Assembly: GCF_040110915.1 (NCBI RefSeq)
Contig: NZ_CP157793.1
Span: 62,001-126,000, forward strand
Source of the DNA: Stappia sp.
GTDB taxonomy: Bacteria; Pseudomonadota; Alphaproteobacteria; Rhizobiales; Stappiaceae
Direction: 5' to 3'
DNA length: 64,000 nucleotides
The first letter of the stretch is position 1. Each line of letters opens with the position of its first letter. Below the pieces are notes generated by a model, which saw only the letters and a list, made by a program, of their open reading frames with translations, had not been told where the DNA came from and did no database searches. This document shows, in pieces, positions 8,746 to 17,794 of this stretch. The position numbers and the translations under genes are program-made.

Positions 8746-9581
8746 GCGGCCGTCGTCCCGTCGCTCCCCTCGGCCGGGGCCGGGGGAACCAGACGCCGGT
8801 AGAGGTGCCAGGTGGTGTGACCGAGGATCGGCAGGCTGACCAGCAGGCCGATGAAGATCGGCAGCATCGACACCAGCAGCGTGACCGTGACGATGATCGC
8901 CCAGCCGATCATCGGGACGGGGCTGGTGACCACCGAGCGCACGCTGGTGATCATCGCTGTGATGAAGTCGACGTCCCGGTCGAGCAGCATCGGGAAGGAC
9001 ACCACCGTCAGCGAGAACAGGATGATCGACAGGGCGGCGCCGACCAGATTGCCGATCAGCAGGAACATCAGGCCTTCGGGCGTGGTCACCACCACGTCGA
9101 CGAATTCGGCGAAGCTGGCGAAGGACTGGAAACCGAGGAACAGCGCCAGCAGCAGGCGCACCTGATACATCCACATGACCTGGACGAAGAGCACGACGAA
9201 GGCCATCCAGGCGAGTTCCCGGCGGCGCTGTGCCCAGATCACGCCGAGCACGCCGCCCCAGGTCAGCGGCTGTCCGCTCTCCAGTCGCCGGCTGACCTCA
9301 TACAGTCCGACCGCGATGAACGGGCCGACGAGACCGAAGGCGACGGCCAGCGGATAGCTGAGATAGGGCATGCCGAGCGCGGACGCGGTCATCAGCACGA
9401 CGATGCCGCCGATGGCGTAGACCCCGCCGAAGAACAGCCCGAAGACCGGAGCTGTGCGAAAATCCCGCATGCCGGCGCCGAGCGCGTCGACGATCGTCTG
9501 AAAGGTGATCGCGTTGACCCGGGTCGGGTCCGGGCGGGCGGGAGCGTGCACGGGCGCGGTGGTCGTGTCGCTGGATGTCAT
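8712..9581 (-). CDS. DUF2189 domain-containing integral membrane protein
   Basis: This protein of 289 residues has a hydrophilic, Thr/Ala/Pro-rich N-terminus (about 35 residues) followed by a hydrophobic domain with about six membrane segments, including [37 protein letters not shown] and [20 protein letters not shown]. The segment [21 protein letters not shown] matches the DUF2189 family as I know it. Its function is unknown, and some members are misnamed cytochrome c oxidase subunit. The start at 9581 has a strong GGAGGAG ribosome-binding site, which excludes the upstream ATG at 9668. The 3' end overlaps truA by 34 bases. Confidence 0.85.
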   Translation of the reverse strand: MTSSDTTTAPVHAPARPDPTRVNAITFQTIVDALGAGMRDFRTAPVFGLFFGGVYAIGGIVVLMTASALGMPYLSYPLAVAFGLVGPFIAVGLYEVSRRLESGQPLTWGGVLGVIWAQRRRELAWMAFVVLFVQVMWMYQVRLLLALFLGFQSFASFAEFVDVVVTTPEGLMFLLIGNLVGAALSIILFSLTVVSFPMLLDRDVDFITAMITSVRSVVTSPVPMIGWAIIVTVTLLVSMLPIFIGLLVSLPILGHTTWHLYRRLVPPAPAEGSDGTTAAQPSEAASGPA

Positions 9582-9686
9582 TCTTGTCTCCTCCGGATGG
9601 ATTGTCGTTTGGAGACAGAATGCCACTGCGACGCCGTGTCGCAAAGCCGAACCGCGCGTGCCCGCCATGCGACGTTGGGCGGACCC

Positions 9687-10280
9687 CTATAGACCGAAAA
9701 GCCGGGCCGTCGCCTCGCTCAGGACGATGCCGGAGAGATACTCAAGCACCACCACCCCGCCGGCGACGACGGGCGGGCAGCCGAGCGTCACCCGCGTCGC
9801 GATGTAGCGGTAGCGCACGAAGACCAGTGTCGCGACCAGCAGGAACAGCATCAGCAGCCCGCCGGGCAGGAACCCGATGAGGTGCAGCGCGAACAGGGGC
9901 GCGGTCACCAGCGCCATGACGAGCGCCGACCAGTTGCGCACCACCACATAGGCGACATAGCCCGCGCCGACGCCGAGCGGGCCGGCGATCAGCGCGAGCA
10001 CCAGCGGCACGAACACCCAGTCGAGGCCGAGCGCCACGGCCCGCGCGGTCAGGAAGAGCTCCAGCGACAGGGGCGCGACGTCGGCGGCCTCGCCGCTCAC
10101 GAGCACGCGTGCTTCGGAGAGCGAGGCCAGCGCAACGAGCGGCAGCAGCAGAAGGATCACCGAGAAGGAGCGCCAGAAGCCGGCAAAACTCGTGTCGAAG
10201 CCGGCCAGCGCGCCGGGCCGGTTCAGCAGCAGGTTCCAGGCGGCGGCGGTGGAGCGCTGGATCTCCGCAAGGCTCGGCAT
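9687..10280 (-). CDS. Integral membrane protein of unknown function next to dapE
   Basis: This 197-residue protein has about five hydrophobic segments (for example SVILLLLPLVALASL, VFVPLVLALIAGPLGVGAGY and PGGLLMLFLLVATLVFVRY) and a short N-terminal amphipathic part, LAEIQRSTAAAWNLLLNRP. The layout resembles Yip1-like or transporter-like hypothetical proteins, but I do not recognise a named family. It begins 11 bases after the dapE stop on the same strand and is probably co-transcribed with dapE. No motif points to a substrate. Confidence 0.78.
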   Translation of the reverse strand: MPSLAEIQRSTAAAWNLLLNRPGALAGFDTSFAGFWRSFSVILLLLPLVALASLSEARVLVSGEAADVAPLSLELFLTARAVALGLDWVFVPLVLALIAGPLGVGAGYVAYVVVRNWSALVMALVTAPLFALHLIGFLPGGLLMLFLLVATLVFVRYRYIATRVTLGCPPVVAGGVVVLEYLSGIVLSEATARLFGL

Positions 10281-10291
10281 GGCGCGGGCTT

Positions 10292-11464
10292 TCAGTGTGC
10301 CGGGAAATAGGCGTCGAGGAACCGGCGGTAGATCGCCGCCAGCCGGTCGAGGTCGGCGGTGGCGACGCGCTCGTCGACCTGGTGCATGGTCTGGCCGACG
10401 AGGCCGAACTCGACCACGGGGCAGTGGTTCTTGATGAAGCGCGCGTCCGAGGTGCCGCCGCCCGTCGACAGCTCCGGGCGTTTGCCCGTCTCCGCCTCGA
10501 TGGCGTCGGCAAGCGCGGCGATCAGGGTCTCGTCATGGGTGAGAAAGCTGTCGGAGGCGTCCTCGGTGAAGGCGAGATCCCAGTCGCAGGTCAGCGGGCC
10601 GACCGCCTCGAGCGTGGCCCTGAGGTGGGCGCGCAGGCTCTCCACCGACCATGTGTCGTTGAAGCGCACGTTGAAGCGCGCGCGCGCCTGGCGCGGGATC
10701 ACGTTGAAGGCCGGATTGCCGACATCGAGCGAGGTGATTTCCAGATTGGACGGCTGGAAGCGGTCGTTGCCGGCATCGAGCGTCAGCCCGGTCAAGGCGC
10801 CGACCAGCGCCAGCAGATCCGGCACCGGGTTCTTTGCCAGATGCGGATAGGCGACGTGGCCCTGCACGCCGGTGACCGTCAGCGTGCCCGACACCGAGCC
10901 GCGCCGTCCGACCTTGATCGCGTCGCCGAGGGCGGCCGGGTTGGTCGGCTCGCCCAGGATGCAGGCGTCGAAGACATGGCCCTGCGCCTTCGCCCAGTCG
11001 AGCAGCTTCGCCGTGCCGTTGACCGCCGGGCCCTCCTCGTCGCCGGTGATGAGGAAGGACAGCGTGCCGGACAGCGCGCCGCCCCTTGCGCCGACGAGAT
11101 CGAGCGCGGCGGCCGCGAAGGCCGCGATCCCGCCCTTCATGTCGACCGCGCCGCGCCCGAAAAGCACGCCGTCGGCGATGTCGCCCTGAAACGGCGGGTG
11201 GGTCCAGGCGGTCTCGTCGCCGGGCGGCACCACGTCGGTGTGGCCGGCGAAGACGACATGCGGCCGCCCCGAGCCGATGGTGGCGAAGAGATTTTCCACG
11301 TCCGCCGTGCCGGGCTGCGAGAAGGTCATGCGGGTGACGGCGAAGCCCGCCGCCGAAAGGCGTTCTTCCAGCAGCGCCAGCGCTCCGCCCTCGGCCGGCG
11401 TGACGGACGGGCAGCGCAGAAGGTCGCGCGCAAGGGCCACGGCGGGGGACAGGGCATCGGTCAT
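10292..11464 (-). CDS. dapE: Succinyl-diaminopimelate desuccinylase
   Basis: DapE hydrolyses N-succinyl-LL-2,6-diaminopimelate in the succinylase branch of lysine and diaminopimelate synthesis. The 390-residue M20 di-zinc enzyme has a His ligand in [12 protein letters not shown], the bridging Asp in [10 protein letters not shown], the general base and ligand in [13 protein letters not shown], and a C-terminal His near QTMHQVDE. The internal dimerization domain includes [20 protein letters not shown]. dapD, which makes its substrate's precursor, lies about 1.5 kb away on the same strand, so the pathway is clustered here. Confidence 0.97.
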   Translation of the reverse strand: MTDALSPAVALARDLLRCPSVTPAEGGALALLEERLSAAGFAVTRMTFSQPGTADVENLFATIGSGRPHVVFAGHTDVVPPGDETAWTHPPFQGDIADGVLFGRGAVDMKGGIAAFAAAALDLVGARGGALSGTLSFLITGDEEGPAVNGTAKLLDWAKAQGHVFDACILGEPTNPAALGDAIKVGRRGSVSGTLTVTGVQGHVAYPHLAKNPVPDLLALVGALTGLTLDAGNDRFQPSNLEITSLDVGNPAFNVIPRQARARFNVRFNDTWSVESLRAHLRATLEAVGPLTCDWDLAFTEDASDSFLTHDETLIAALADAIEAETGKRPELSTGGGTSDARFIKNHCPVVEFGLVGQTMHQVDERVATADLDRLAAIYRRFLDAYFPAH

Positions 11465-11513
11465 GGGACAATTCCGGTTCGCGCGGGAGACGGGGCGACG
11501 TGAGAACGGGCGG

Positions 11514-11957
11514 TCAGGTCGGGCGCTTCCAGCGGCTGTTGGGCCCGGGGCCGTAGGCGTTCGGACCCGGCGTGCCGGGTATCAGGCCGAGGCCGACGAT
11601 GAAGGCGATATTGATGCCGGGAATGAACACGGCGATGGCCAGGAAGCCGGTGAGCCCGCGATCCTGCAGCCGCTTGATGACGAGGGCGAGTTCCACCCAT
11701 TGGAACAGCATCAGCGCATAGGGAACGAGCGGATTGGATTCCACGAAGGCCGCGACGGCCATCTCCAGCGACTGCGGTTCGTCGAGATTCACGCCGGACA
11801 GGTCCATGTCGCGCAGTCCCACCGTGATGAGGATCGCGAAGATCGCCCAGACCAGCGCGAAGGCGAGCCAATAGGGCTCGCGCGAGACGCGCCCGATCGG
11901 GTTGAAGAACAGCCAGAGCGGTCCGAGCGGGCCGGGATGGGGAACGGGCGAGGCCAT
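11514..11957 (-). CDS. DUF805 domain-containing membrane protein
   Basis: This is a 147-residue protein with three or four membrane segments. The N-terminal [19 protein letters not shown] and the later [17 protein letters not shown] are the two marks of DUF805 (an aromatic/Asn-Pro-Ile-Gly-Arg opening and K-R-L-x-D-R-G). The C-terminus is Gly/Pro-rich and ends [10 protein letters not shown]. The function of the family is not known. The start at 11957 has AGGA close upstream; an ATG at 11990 in the same frame lacks it. The gene lies 50 bases upstream of dapE on the same strand. Confidence 0.86.
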   Translation of the reverse strand: MASPVPHPGPLGPLWLFFNPIGRVSREPYWLAFALVWAIFAILITVGLRDMDLSGVNLDEPQSLEMAVAAFVESNPLVPYALMLFQWVELALVIKRLQDRGLTGFLAIAVFIPGINIAFIVGLGLIPGTPGPNAYGPGPNSRWKRPT

Positions 11958-12180
11958 GGAGATCCTGTCCGGATAACGACTGCACCGCACTTAGGCGGAC
12001 TGGCGACGACAATCAAGCCGCCGTCACACCTTCTGCCCGGTCAACTGCCCGCGTTAAGGGAGGATTATGGGAAGGGTGGTATGCCGAAGGTGCCGAGGAC
12101 GCGCGAAGGGCGGCCCGGCATGCGTCGATCCGCCTGGCGGGTCGGCCGGCGGATCAGACCCCAGACAGGAGCCAGGCACC

Positions 12181-12879
12181 GTGTTCAGCTTATCGCCCGT
12201 CTCGCCCGACAATACGTTTCGCAAGAAGCGGATCGAACGGGTTTGCAAGATGATCGCGGATCACGTGGCGCGCCACGGTCATTGCCGGATCATCGACCTT
12301 GGCGGCACGCGCGGCTTCTGGGAGGTCTGGCGCGACATGATCGACTTCGACACCGTGTCGATCACCTGCGTCAACATCGATGTGGCGGCGCAGCCGCCGG
12401 CCGAGGTCGATCTGCCGATCGAGGTGATCGAGGGCAGCGCCTGCGACCTGCCCCAATATGCGGACAATGCCTTCGATCTGGTGTTTTCCAACTCGGTGAT
12501 CGAACACGTCGGGCTGTGGCCGAACAAGGTCGCCTTCGCCCGCGAGGCGCGCCGTCTGGCGCCGAGCTACTTCATCCAGACGCCGAATTACGGCTTTCCC
12601 ATCGAGCCGCACGCGCGCTTTCCCATGCTGCACTGGCTGCCGCGCCCGATGGCCTATCGCATCCACATGCTGATGCGCACCGGCTTCTACCCCAAGGCGG
12701 CGACGCTCGACGACGCGATGTTCGCAGCCGAGGACGCGATCATGCTGGACCGCCGGCAGATGCGCCATCTCTTCCCCGACGCGACGGTGGAATCGGAGCG
12801 TTTCTTCGGCCTGGCGAAATCGCTGATGGCGATCCGCCACAAGCCGGCCGAAAGCGCCCGCATCGCCGAGGCCGCCTGA
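12181..12879 (+). CDS. Class I SAM-dependent methyltransferase
   Basis: This 232-residue protein has the SAM-binding motif IIDLGGTRGFWEVW, an acidic residue at the end of strand 2 (CVNIDVAAQ) and the motif-IV region DLVFSNSVIEHVG, typical of methyltransferases acting on small molecules or lipids. The C-terminal part (YFIQTPNYGFPIEPHARFP) resembles proteins found near polysaccharide genes. The start is taken as GTG 12181, with AGGAG about 10 bases upstream. The next in-frame ATG is at 12250, inside the likely N-terminal helix. It is convergent with dapD. The substrate is unknown. Confidence 0.82.
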   Translation: MFSLSPVSPDNTFRKKRIERVCKMIADHVARHGHCRIIDLGGTRGFWEVWRDMIDFDTVSITCVNIDVAAQPPAEVDLPIEVIEGSACDLPQYADNAFDLVFSNSVIEHVGLWPNKVAFAREARRLAPSYFIQTPNYGFPIEPHARFPMLHWLPRPMAYRIHMLMRTGFYPKAATLDDAMFAAEDAIMLDRRQMRHLFPDATVESERFFGLAKSLMAIRHKPAESARIAEAA

Positions 12880-12907
12880 CGCAAAGTGAGCGTTTCGGAA
12901 AACCCGC

Positions 12908-12933
12908 GGCCCGGCGATCCGTGTCGCCGGGCC
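12908..12933 (-). terminator. Rho-independent terminator after dapD
   Basis: A perfect 10-bp stem (GGCCCGGCGA / TCGCCGGGCC) encloses a 6-base loop. Read on the minus strand it is followed by GCGGGTTTTCC, so it would stop transcription leaving dapD. On the plus strand there is no T-run, so it is less likely to stop the methyltransferase transcript. Confidence 0.7.
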
Positions 12934-12946
12934 CGCGTGCGCGGCG

Positions 12947-13807
12947 TCAGTCGCGCAGCAGCTCGTTCACCGAGGTCTTGGAACGGGTCTTCTCGTCGAC
13001 ACGCTTGACGATGACCGCGCAGTAGAGGTTCGGCCCCGGCGCGCCGTCGGGCAGCGGCTTGCCCGGCATGGTGCCGGCGACCACGACCGAGTAGGGCGGC
13101 ACCTCGCCGTAGAAGACCTCGCCGGTGGTGCGATCGACGATCTTCGTCGACTGGCCGATGTAGACGCCCATGCCGAGCACCGAGCCCTCGCGCACGATGC
13201 AGCCCTCGACCACTTCCGAGCGCGCGCCGATGAAGCAATTGTCCTCGATGATGACCGGGCCAGCCTGAAGCGGCTCCAGCACGCCGCCGATGCCGACGCC
13301 GCCCGACAGATGCACGCCCTTGCCGATCTGCGCGCAGGAGCCGACGGTCGCCCAGGTGTCGACCATCGTTCCCTCGTCCACGAAGGCGCCGAGATTGACG
13401 AAGGAGGGCATCAGCACCACGCTCTTGCCGATGAAGGCGGAGCGGCGCACGATCGCGCCCGGAACGGCGCGAAAGCCGGCTTCCTCGAAGTCGAGACCGC
13501 GCCAGCCGTCGAACTTGGACGGCACCTTGTCCCACCAGGTGGCATCGCCCGGGCCGCCCTTGATGATCTCCATCGGGTTGAGCCGGAAGGACAGCAGCAC
13601 CGCCTTCTTCAGCCACTGATTGACCGTCCAGTCGCCGTCCGCGCCCTTTTCCGCGACGCGGGCATGGCCGCGGTCGAGCAGGTCGAGGGCGGCATTGACG
13701 GCGTCGCGCACGTCGCCGGTGGTGTGGCTGTCGATGTTGGCGTGGTCCTCGAAGGCCGCGTCGATGGTGGCGGCGAGCTTGGTCTGGTCGATCTGGGCGG
13801 GATTCAT
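12947..13807 (-). CDS. dapD: 2,3,4,5-Tetrahydropyridine-2,6-dicarboxylate N-succinyltransferase
   Basis: DapD succinylates tetrahydrodipicolinate in the diaminopimelate/lysine pathway. The 286-residue protein has an all-helical N-terminal domain (about residues 1-100, including [18 protein letters not shown]) and a left-handed beta-helix of hexapeptide repeats (about 110-260: [36 protein letters not shown]). The C-terminal tail carries the family's Lys/Arg-rich stretch [20 protein letters not shown]. It precedes dapE on the same strand, separated by the methyltransferase and the DUF805 gene. Its own terminator lies just downstream. Confidence 0.98.
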   Translation of the reverse strand: MNPAQIDQTKLAATIDAAFEDHANIDSHTTGDVRDAVNAALDLLDRGHARVAEKGADGDWTVNQWLKKAVLLSFRLNPMEIIKGGPGDATWWDKVPSKFDGWRGLDFEEAGFRAVPGAIVRRSAFIGKSVVLMPSFVNLGAFVDEGTMVDTWATVGSCAQIGKGVHLSGGVGIGGVLEPLQAGPVIIEDNCFIGARSEVVEGCIVREGSVLGMGVYIGQSTKIVDRTTGEVFYGEVPPYSVVVAGTMPGKPLPDGAPGPNLYCAVIVKRVDEKTRSKTSVNELLRD

Positions 13808-13982
13808 GCGCGGGCGTCTCCGTCGGCGTGAGAAAAACGGCGGGATTGTCGCGCGGGAGAAAAGCCGGGAGGGCGGGGGAAGTCAAGGCCGCGCGGGATC
13901 GCACGCGGCGGCGCGGGCGCGCACCCGGGCCGCCGGGCTCGCGCGCGTCTCCGGGTGCCGCCGGGGCGTATGCACCGGCGCA

Positions 13983-14405
13983 TCAGGGATCGAGGACGAT
14001 CACCTCGGTCTCGCCGGCTTCGCAGACGTAGCAGCAGCTCTCGCAGGCCTCTTCGTCGTCAAGGCCGACGCCCCAGTAGGCGTTCGCATCGCCGCGTACC
14101 CAGGCGCCGTAGCAGATGTCCTCGCCGGCGCTGCAGTCGATCGCGAATTCGGTGGTCTGGCCGTCGTCGAGCACGAAAACCTTGTCGCCGCCCGGCCAGA
14201 CGTGGTCGCGCGACTGCGAATAGAGCTCGACATCCACGATGTTGGGGTGGTTGCTGCGAAATAGCCAGCTCATCGTTTCCGCCTGGGCCGGAAGCGCGGG
14301 AAGCAGCAGAAACGCCCCGCAAAGCGCCAGCGCCACCGCAGTGCGGCGCGCGGCGGCCGCGACCACGGGTGACGGATGCCCGCCTGTCATGTCGAGATGC
14401 GCCAT
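13983..14405 (-). CDS. Small secreted Cys-rich hypothetical protein
   Basis: This 140-residue protein begins with a signal peptide (VALALCGAFLLLPALPAQAET), so the mature part is periplasmic or outside the cell. The mature region has about 95 residues, is acidic, and is rich in Cys near its end: ECYS-type pairs occur in DCSAGEDICYGAWVRG and EEACESCCYVCEAGE. Six or more cysteines suggest disulfide bonds or metal binding. I have seen similar CYGAW/YWGVG proteins as hypotheticals in other Alphaproteobacteria, but no function is known to me. GGGGGAG about 9 bases upstream supports the start at 14405. The gene lies 175 bases upstream of dapD, on the same strand. Confidence 0.8.
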   Translation of the reverse strand: MAHLDMTGGHPSPVVAAAARRTAVALALCGAFLLLPALPAQAETMSWLFRSNHPNIVDVELYSQSRDHVWPGGDKVFVLDDGQTTEFAIDCSAGEDICYGAWVRGDANAYWGVGLDDEEACESCCYVCEAGETEVIVLDP

Positions 14406-14639
14406 GTTGCGGCTCCCCCTTCTGTCGGTGCGCCCGTTCGGGTCGCTCTCCCCCTGAGTGCCGTCGGGCGACGGAAACCGGGGCGATCCCGTGGCCGGTC
14501 CGCGTCGTGCCGGCATCGAGCATCGCATGCGGAGGGAGATCCCGCCAAGCGATGTTTCCGTTGCGGAAGATGAGCGCAGGCCAAGGGGAAGACAAGAAGG
14601 GCGATGGACAGCGGACGGCTCCGGTTCTAAGCGAGAGGG

Positions 14640-15545
14640 ATGGAGTTGTGGATCCCCATCACCCTCTTCGCGGCCTTTTGCCAGAACGCCCGCTCCGCCC
14701 TTCAGAAGCACCTGAAGGGACGGCTCGGGACGACGGGCGCCACCTTCGTGCGCTTCGGCTACGGCTTTCCTGTCGCGCTTGTCTATCTGGCGGCGCTGCA
14801 TTGGGGGCTTGGCAATCCGTTGCCCGAGCCGGGCGCGGTGTTCTGGGCGGTCGGCGCACTGGGCGGCGTGGCGCAGATCGCCGCGACCTTCCTGCTCGTT
14901 CATCTCTTCGCCTACCGGAACTTCGTGGTCGGCACGGCCTACTCCAAGACCGAGCCGGTGCAGGCGGCGCTCTTCGCCCTGGTGTTTCTGGGCGAGGCGG
15001 TGACGCCGCTGGCGAGCCTTGCCATCGCCATCGGCGTCGTCGGGGTGGTGATGATCTCGCTCGCCGGGCAAAGCCTGCGCTTCCGGTCGGTCGCCACCGC
15101 GCTCGTCGGCCGGCCGGCGCTGATCGGGCTGGCCTCCGCCGCGCTCTTCGGTCTGTCGGCGGTGTGTTACCGCGCCGCCTCGCTGTCGCTTGAGGGGCCG
15201 AATTTCGTCATGCAGGCGGCCGCGACGCTCGCCTATGTGACCGTGTTCCAAACGGTGCTGATGGCCGCCTGGATGCGCTGGCGCGAGCCGGAGCAACTGG
15301 CGGCGAGTGTCGCGAACTGGCGGGCCGGGATCTGGGTGGGGCTTGCCGGCGTGGCGGGCTCGGCCGGCTGGTTCACGGCGATGACCCTGCAACAGGTCGC
15401 CTATGTGCGCGCGCTCGGCCAGATCGAGCTGGTCTTCACCTTCCTCGCCTCCTGGCTCGTCTTTCGGGAGAAGGTCCACCCGAGCGAGGCGCTGGGCGCG
15501 GCGCTGATCGTCGCGGCCATCGTGGTGTTGCTGCTGGGCACGTGA
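14640..15545 (+). CDS. EamA/DMT-family transporter
   Basis: This inner-membrane protein of 301 residues has ten predicted membrane helices arranged as two EamA repeats (about residues 1-135 and 155-300). The first repeat ends with TAYSKTEPVQAALFALVFLGEAVTPLASLAIAIG-like features, and the second ends with ELVFTFLASWLVFREKVHPS; the repeated pattern of x-x-F-L/x-E-x is typical. Family members export metabolites such as amino acids. The substrate cannot be told. The gene is divergent from the small Cys-rich secreted protein, with about 230 bases between them. Confidence 0.9.
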   Translation: MELWIPITLFAAFCQNARSALQKHLKGRLGTTGATFVRFGYGFPVALVYLAALHWGLGNPLPEPGAVFWAVGALGGVAQIAATFLLVHLFAYRNFVVGTAYSKTEPVQAALFALVFLGEAVTPLASLAIAIGVVGVVMISLAGQSLRFRSVATALVGRPALIGLASAALFGLSAVCYRAASLSLEGPNFVMQAAATLAYVTVFQTVLMAAWMRWREPEQLAASVANWRAGIWVGLAGVAGSAGWFTAMTLQQVAYVRALGQIELVFTFLASWLVFREKVHPSEALGAALIVAAIVVLLLGT

Positions 15546-15572
15546 GCGCCAGGGGCCGAACGGCCTGAGGTC

Positions 15573-15932
15573 TCAACCTGACCGCCTTGCGCAAAGGCGC
15601 AGGGCATAGGCCGGCGATCCCCGAGATCTCGGAAAAAGAGACGGATCGACGGCTTCGGGTGGGATCACGCCCGGGGCGCCGGTCGCGGGATCGATGCGCT
15701 GTCCAAGGGTCGGCTCTCCCGTGCTTTTCGTATCGACGCCCGCCCCGACGAAGATGCGCCCGGCCGCCGCCTCGACCGGCACCCATCCGGTCGGGCAAGG
15801 CGTGTCCGCCGGCAAAAGGGCAAGGGCGCGTGAGGGCCAGGCCTGAGGTGAGGGCGAAGAAAACCAAAGCCCGACAATCCCGCCAAGGACGCCGCTGGCG
15901 ATGGCAAGAAGCAGCACGGGGCGGTGGTTCAT
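15573..15932 (-). CDS. Family A membrane-anchored small protein, copy 1
   Basis: I do not recognise this 119-residue protein as a named family. It has one N-terminal hydrophobic segment (VLLLAIASGVLGGIVGLWF) that would act as a signal anchor, then an outward-facing domain. The core is PADTPCPTGWVPVEAAAGRI followed by FVGAG, and the end is PAYALRLCARRSG. The same elements occur in the protein at 18525-18944 (PADRTCPHGWMTVDASNDRV; SLLRLCA), so the two are paralogs. The pattern Cys-Pro-x-Gly-Trp ... Gly-Arg ... and a final aromatic/Leu-x-Cys resembles tail-collar-like tips, but this is only a pattern match. The start at 15932 comes just before the anchor. Confidence 0.66.
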   Translation of the reverse strand: MNHRPVLLLAIASGVLGGIVGLWFSSPSPQAWPSRALALLPADTPCPTGWVPVEAAAGRIFVGAGVDTKSTGEPTLGQRIDPATGAPGVIPPEAVDPSLFPRSRGSPAYALRLCARRSG

Positions 15933-16093
15933 ACGGTCGCATGGCCTTGTTGCGGGACGGACCCACAGTTTACGGCGAGTTGTTCCGTAAGTACAACGCA
16001 TGATCGCATTGGGTTGCGAGAGCCCGACGGCGCGGGCTCGGAACAGTCGCAATGGAAGGGTGTTTGAAGGGGAGGGCGCTCGAACATCGGTGA

Positions 16094-16330
16094 TGTGATC
16101 GCGATGGTCCCGATCGTGAGCGGTCTGGGAGCGGTCTGGGAGCGGTCTGGGGGGGCGGGGCGGTTGTCGCCCTGGCCGGTGTCGCTGGCGTGGGCGTCAC
16201 CAATCGTGCGATCCGGGATGTGCAATCTTCTCTCGAGGCGGCCAGGTCGGAGGCCCGGTGCATCCAGAACGATCTGCGTATCCTGCCTGGTCACTACCAG
16301 GCAAATCGATGCGAAAATGTTATGATGTAG
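16094..16330 (+). pseudogene. Possible decayed fragment of the family C coiled-coil membrane protein
   Basis: An open stretch of 78 codons runs from just after a stop at 16091 to the TAG at 16328, with no ATG until its last two codons. Its end, EARCIQNDLRILPGHYQANR, resembles the C-terminal part of the intact family C protein (KARGVQRDLRVLESHAVAYG, gene at 17152). The upstream hydrophobic Gly/Ala/Val part fits its membrane segment. It is therefore likely to be a 5'-truncated paralog. It could also be a short gene with a GTG start. Confidence 0.42.
16118..16150. repeat. Three tandem copies of an 11-bp unit
   Basis: GAGCGGTCTGG is repeated exactly three times in a row. The repeat lies at the 5' edge of the decayed family C fragment and may mark slippage or a rearrangement point. 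Confidence 0.85.
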
Positions 16331-16348
16331 ACATTCCGGTGGATCGTG

Positions 16349-16870
16349 ATGGAATTGAAAATCCTGAATGACGATGTTGCGATGATGGCATCGTCGACAG
16401 CCGGGTCTGTGTATTTTCAGTTCTTTTTCACGTTTGCTTTGCTGGTTGGCCTTGTCTTTGTTGCTCAGGATCGCTTCGATCTCAGCATGGGACCTCTGGA
16501 CCTCGTCGTTCAGCCGGTTCTGACCGTTGCGGTCCTTTTCGTGATGGCGAGCGTGTGGCCGGCGCTGATCCGATTGCAAAAGGTCTATGTCGACAGATCC
16601 AAGGGTCTCGTCATTCGAACGTCCCTGACCCTTGCCGGATTGGAGGAAACGACCGTTCGGTTCTCCGACGTCGAGGCCGTGGTGATCCGGCGCTGGCCCG
16701 CGATGTTTTCGTCCCGGATCGTGCTTCGAACATCGCAGGGAACGCTCGACCTCGTTAGGCAGGGTCATCTTCTTCTCAGGCGGCGTCACATGCGGGAGTT
16801 GCGCGCGCTTGCCGAGTTTCTCGGCGTGCCGCTTGTCGACCCGCGCGCCTCGCGCCCGGACCGGGCCTGA
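16349..16870 (+). CDS. Family B two-TM protein with C-terminal beta domain, copy 1
   Basis: This protein of 173 residues is of unknown function. It has two N-terminal membrane helices (about residues 20-40, FFFTFALLVGLVFVAQD; and 52-75, VVQPVLTVAVLFVMASVWPA), then a cytosolic domain rich in predicted strands: VYVDRSKGLVIRTSLTL, VRFSDVEAVVIRRWPAM, RIVLRTSQGTLDLV, and a final helix RELRALAEFLGVPL. The layout recalls bacterial PH-like (bPH) membrane proteins, which is inference. It is paralogous to the genes at 17795 and 19198 (shared VEAVVIRR-like core and AEFLGVPL end). ATG 16349 follows GGTGGA; a GTG at 16346 is an alternative. The base composition is less GC-rich than in nearby core genes. 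Confidence 0.75.
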   Translation: MELKILNDDVAMMASSTAGSVYFQFFFTFALLVGLVFVAQDRFDLSMGPLDLVVQPVLTVAVLFVMASVWPALIRLQKVYVDRSKGLVIRTSLTLAGLEETTVRFSDVEAVVIRRWPAMFSSRIVLRTSQGTLDLVRQGHLLLRRRHMRELRALAEFLGVPLVDPRASRPDRA

Positions 16871-17151
16871 CGTCCAGCGACCTCAAGCGCGGGATATCAT
16901 CTGCTTCGTGAGCTCAGCATCTCGACACAACACGCCGAAGCATTCGCGATTGGGTAATCCAAAACAGCAACCCATGATAGAATGCGGTTGCGCGGGCCGT
17001 GCGGCGGGCGCGGATCCGCGCTCCTCGGCGCGACGGCGCCCAACCGCGCGGGCACACGGGACCGGTGCAAAGCCCGCCGGTCGAAAAGAAATCCTCGGGC
17101 ACGGAAAGGGGCCGATACTCGATGCAGGATCTCTCAAGCAGGAGTGACAGC

Positions 17152-17673
17152 ATGTGCCCTTCCTTTACCGGGACCGATCTGCGGGATGCGATCGAACAGG
17201 CGACCAGGCGTGACAACACGGCGCGCTGCGCGCAGTTGCGGTCCCGGGCCCGTGCCCTGAAGGAGCGTGCCGAGGATCTCAAACGCGAGCTCGGGTCGCT
17301 GAAGCGCGAGCTTGAAAACTATCGGGCGGCCCGCAGTGGAGGGCAGGAAAACGCGGTCCTGGTGGGCATCTCCATCCTCGGGAGCCTGTTAATGCCGGCG
17401 TCGATACTTGTTGCCGGATTGCTTGCCTTTGTGCGGTTTGGTGCCCCGATCCTGTTCGGGGGTGCGGCGGCAATAGGGACTATCCTGACGGGTGTTGCGG
17501 ACGTCAAACAGGCCCTGAACATGCTCGACGCGGCGGAGCGGAGTGGACCGAACATCCAGGCTGTCCTGCGGACGATCGCGACCGTTGAAGCGAAGGCACG
17601 GGGCGTTCAACGGGACCTTCGCGTGCTGGAAAGCCATGCGGTTGCCTATGGCTGCAACGACGAGACGTCCTAG
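17152..17673 (+). CDS. Family C coiled-coil / membrane-hairpin protein
   Basis: This 173-residue protein is not recognised. The sequence shows an N-terminal coiled coil (about residues 18-65, with LKERAEDLKRELGSLKREL), two closely spaced hydrophobic segments (about 75-95, VLVGISILGSLLMPASILVA; and 98-125, GAPILFGGAAAIGTILTGV), then a second coiled coil (VLRTIATVEAKARGVQRDL). This looks like a membrane hairpin flanked by helices that could oligomerise. The start at 17152 has GGAG 7 bases upstream; ATG 17122 lies in the same frame without one. A probable decayed copy lies at 16094-16330. Its neighbours on both sides are family B genes. Confidence 0.74.
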   Translation: MCPSFTGTDLRDAIEQATRRDNTARCAQLRSRARALKERAEDLKRELGSLKRELENYRAARSGGQENAVLVGISILGSLLMPASILVAGLLAFVRFGAPILFGGAAAIGTILTGVADVKQALNMLDAAERSGPNIQAVLRTIATVEAKARGVQRDLRVLESHAVAYGCNDETS

Positions 17674-17794
17674 CGCTGTTCGCCGAGCCTCGGGATTCCC
17701 GACAGGATATCTTAACCCGCAGGGTGAAGTCGGTCACCTGCCAGTAATGCAGGAAACATGTTCTCGTACTGTGATTTTGTTCAAGGGGTAGGAA

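Noticed and set aside
16999..17151. Longer N-terminus for the family C protein
   Set aside because: The in-frame extension is Arg/Pro-rich and unlike the rest, while the ATG at 17152 has a proper GGAG ribosome-binding site.
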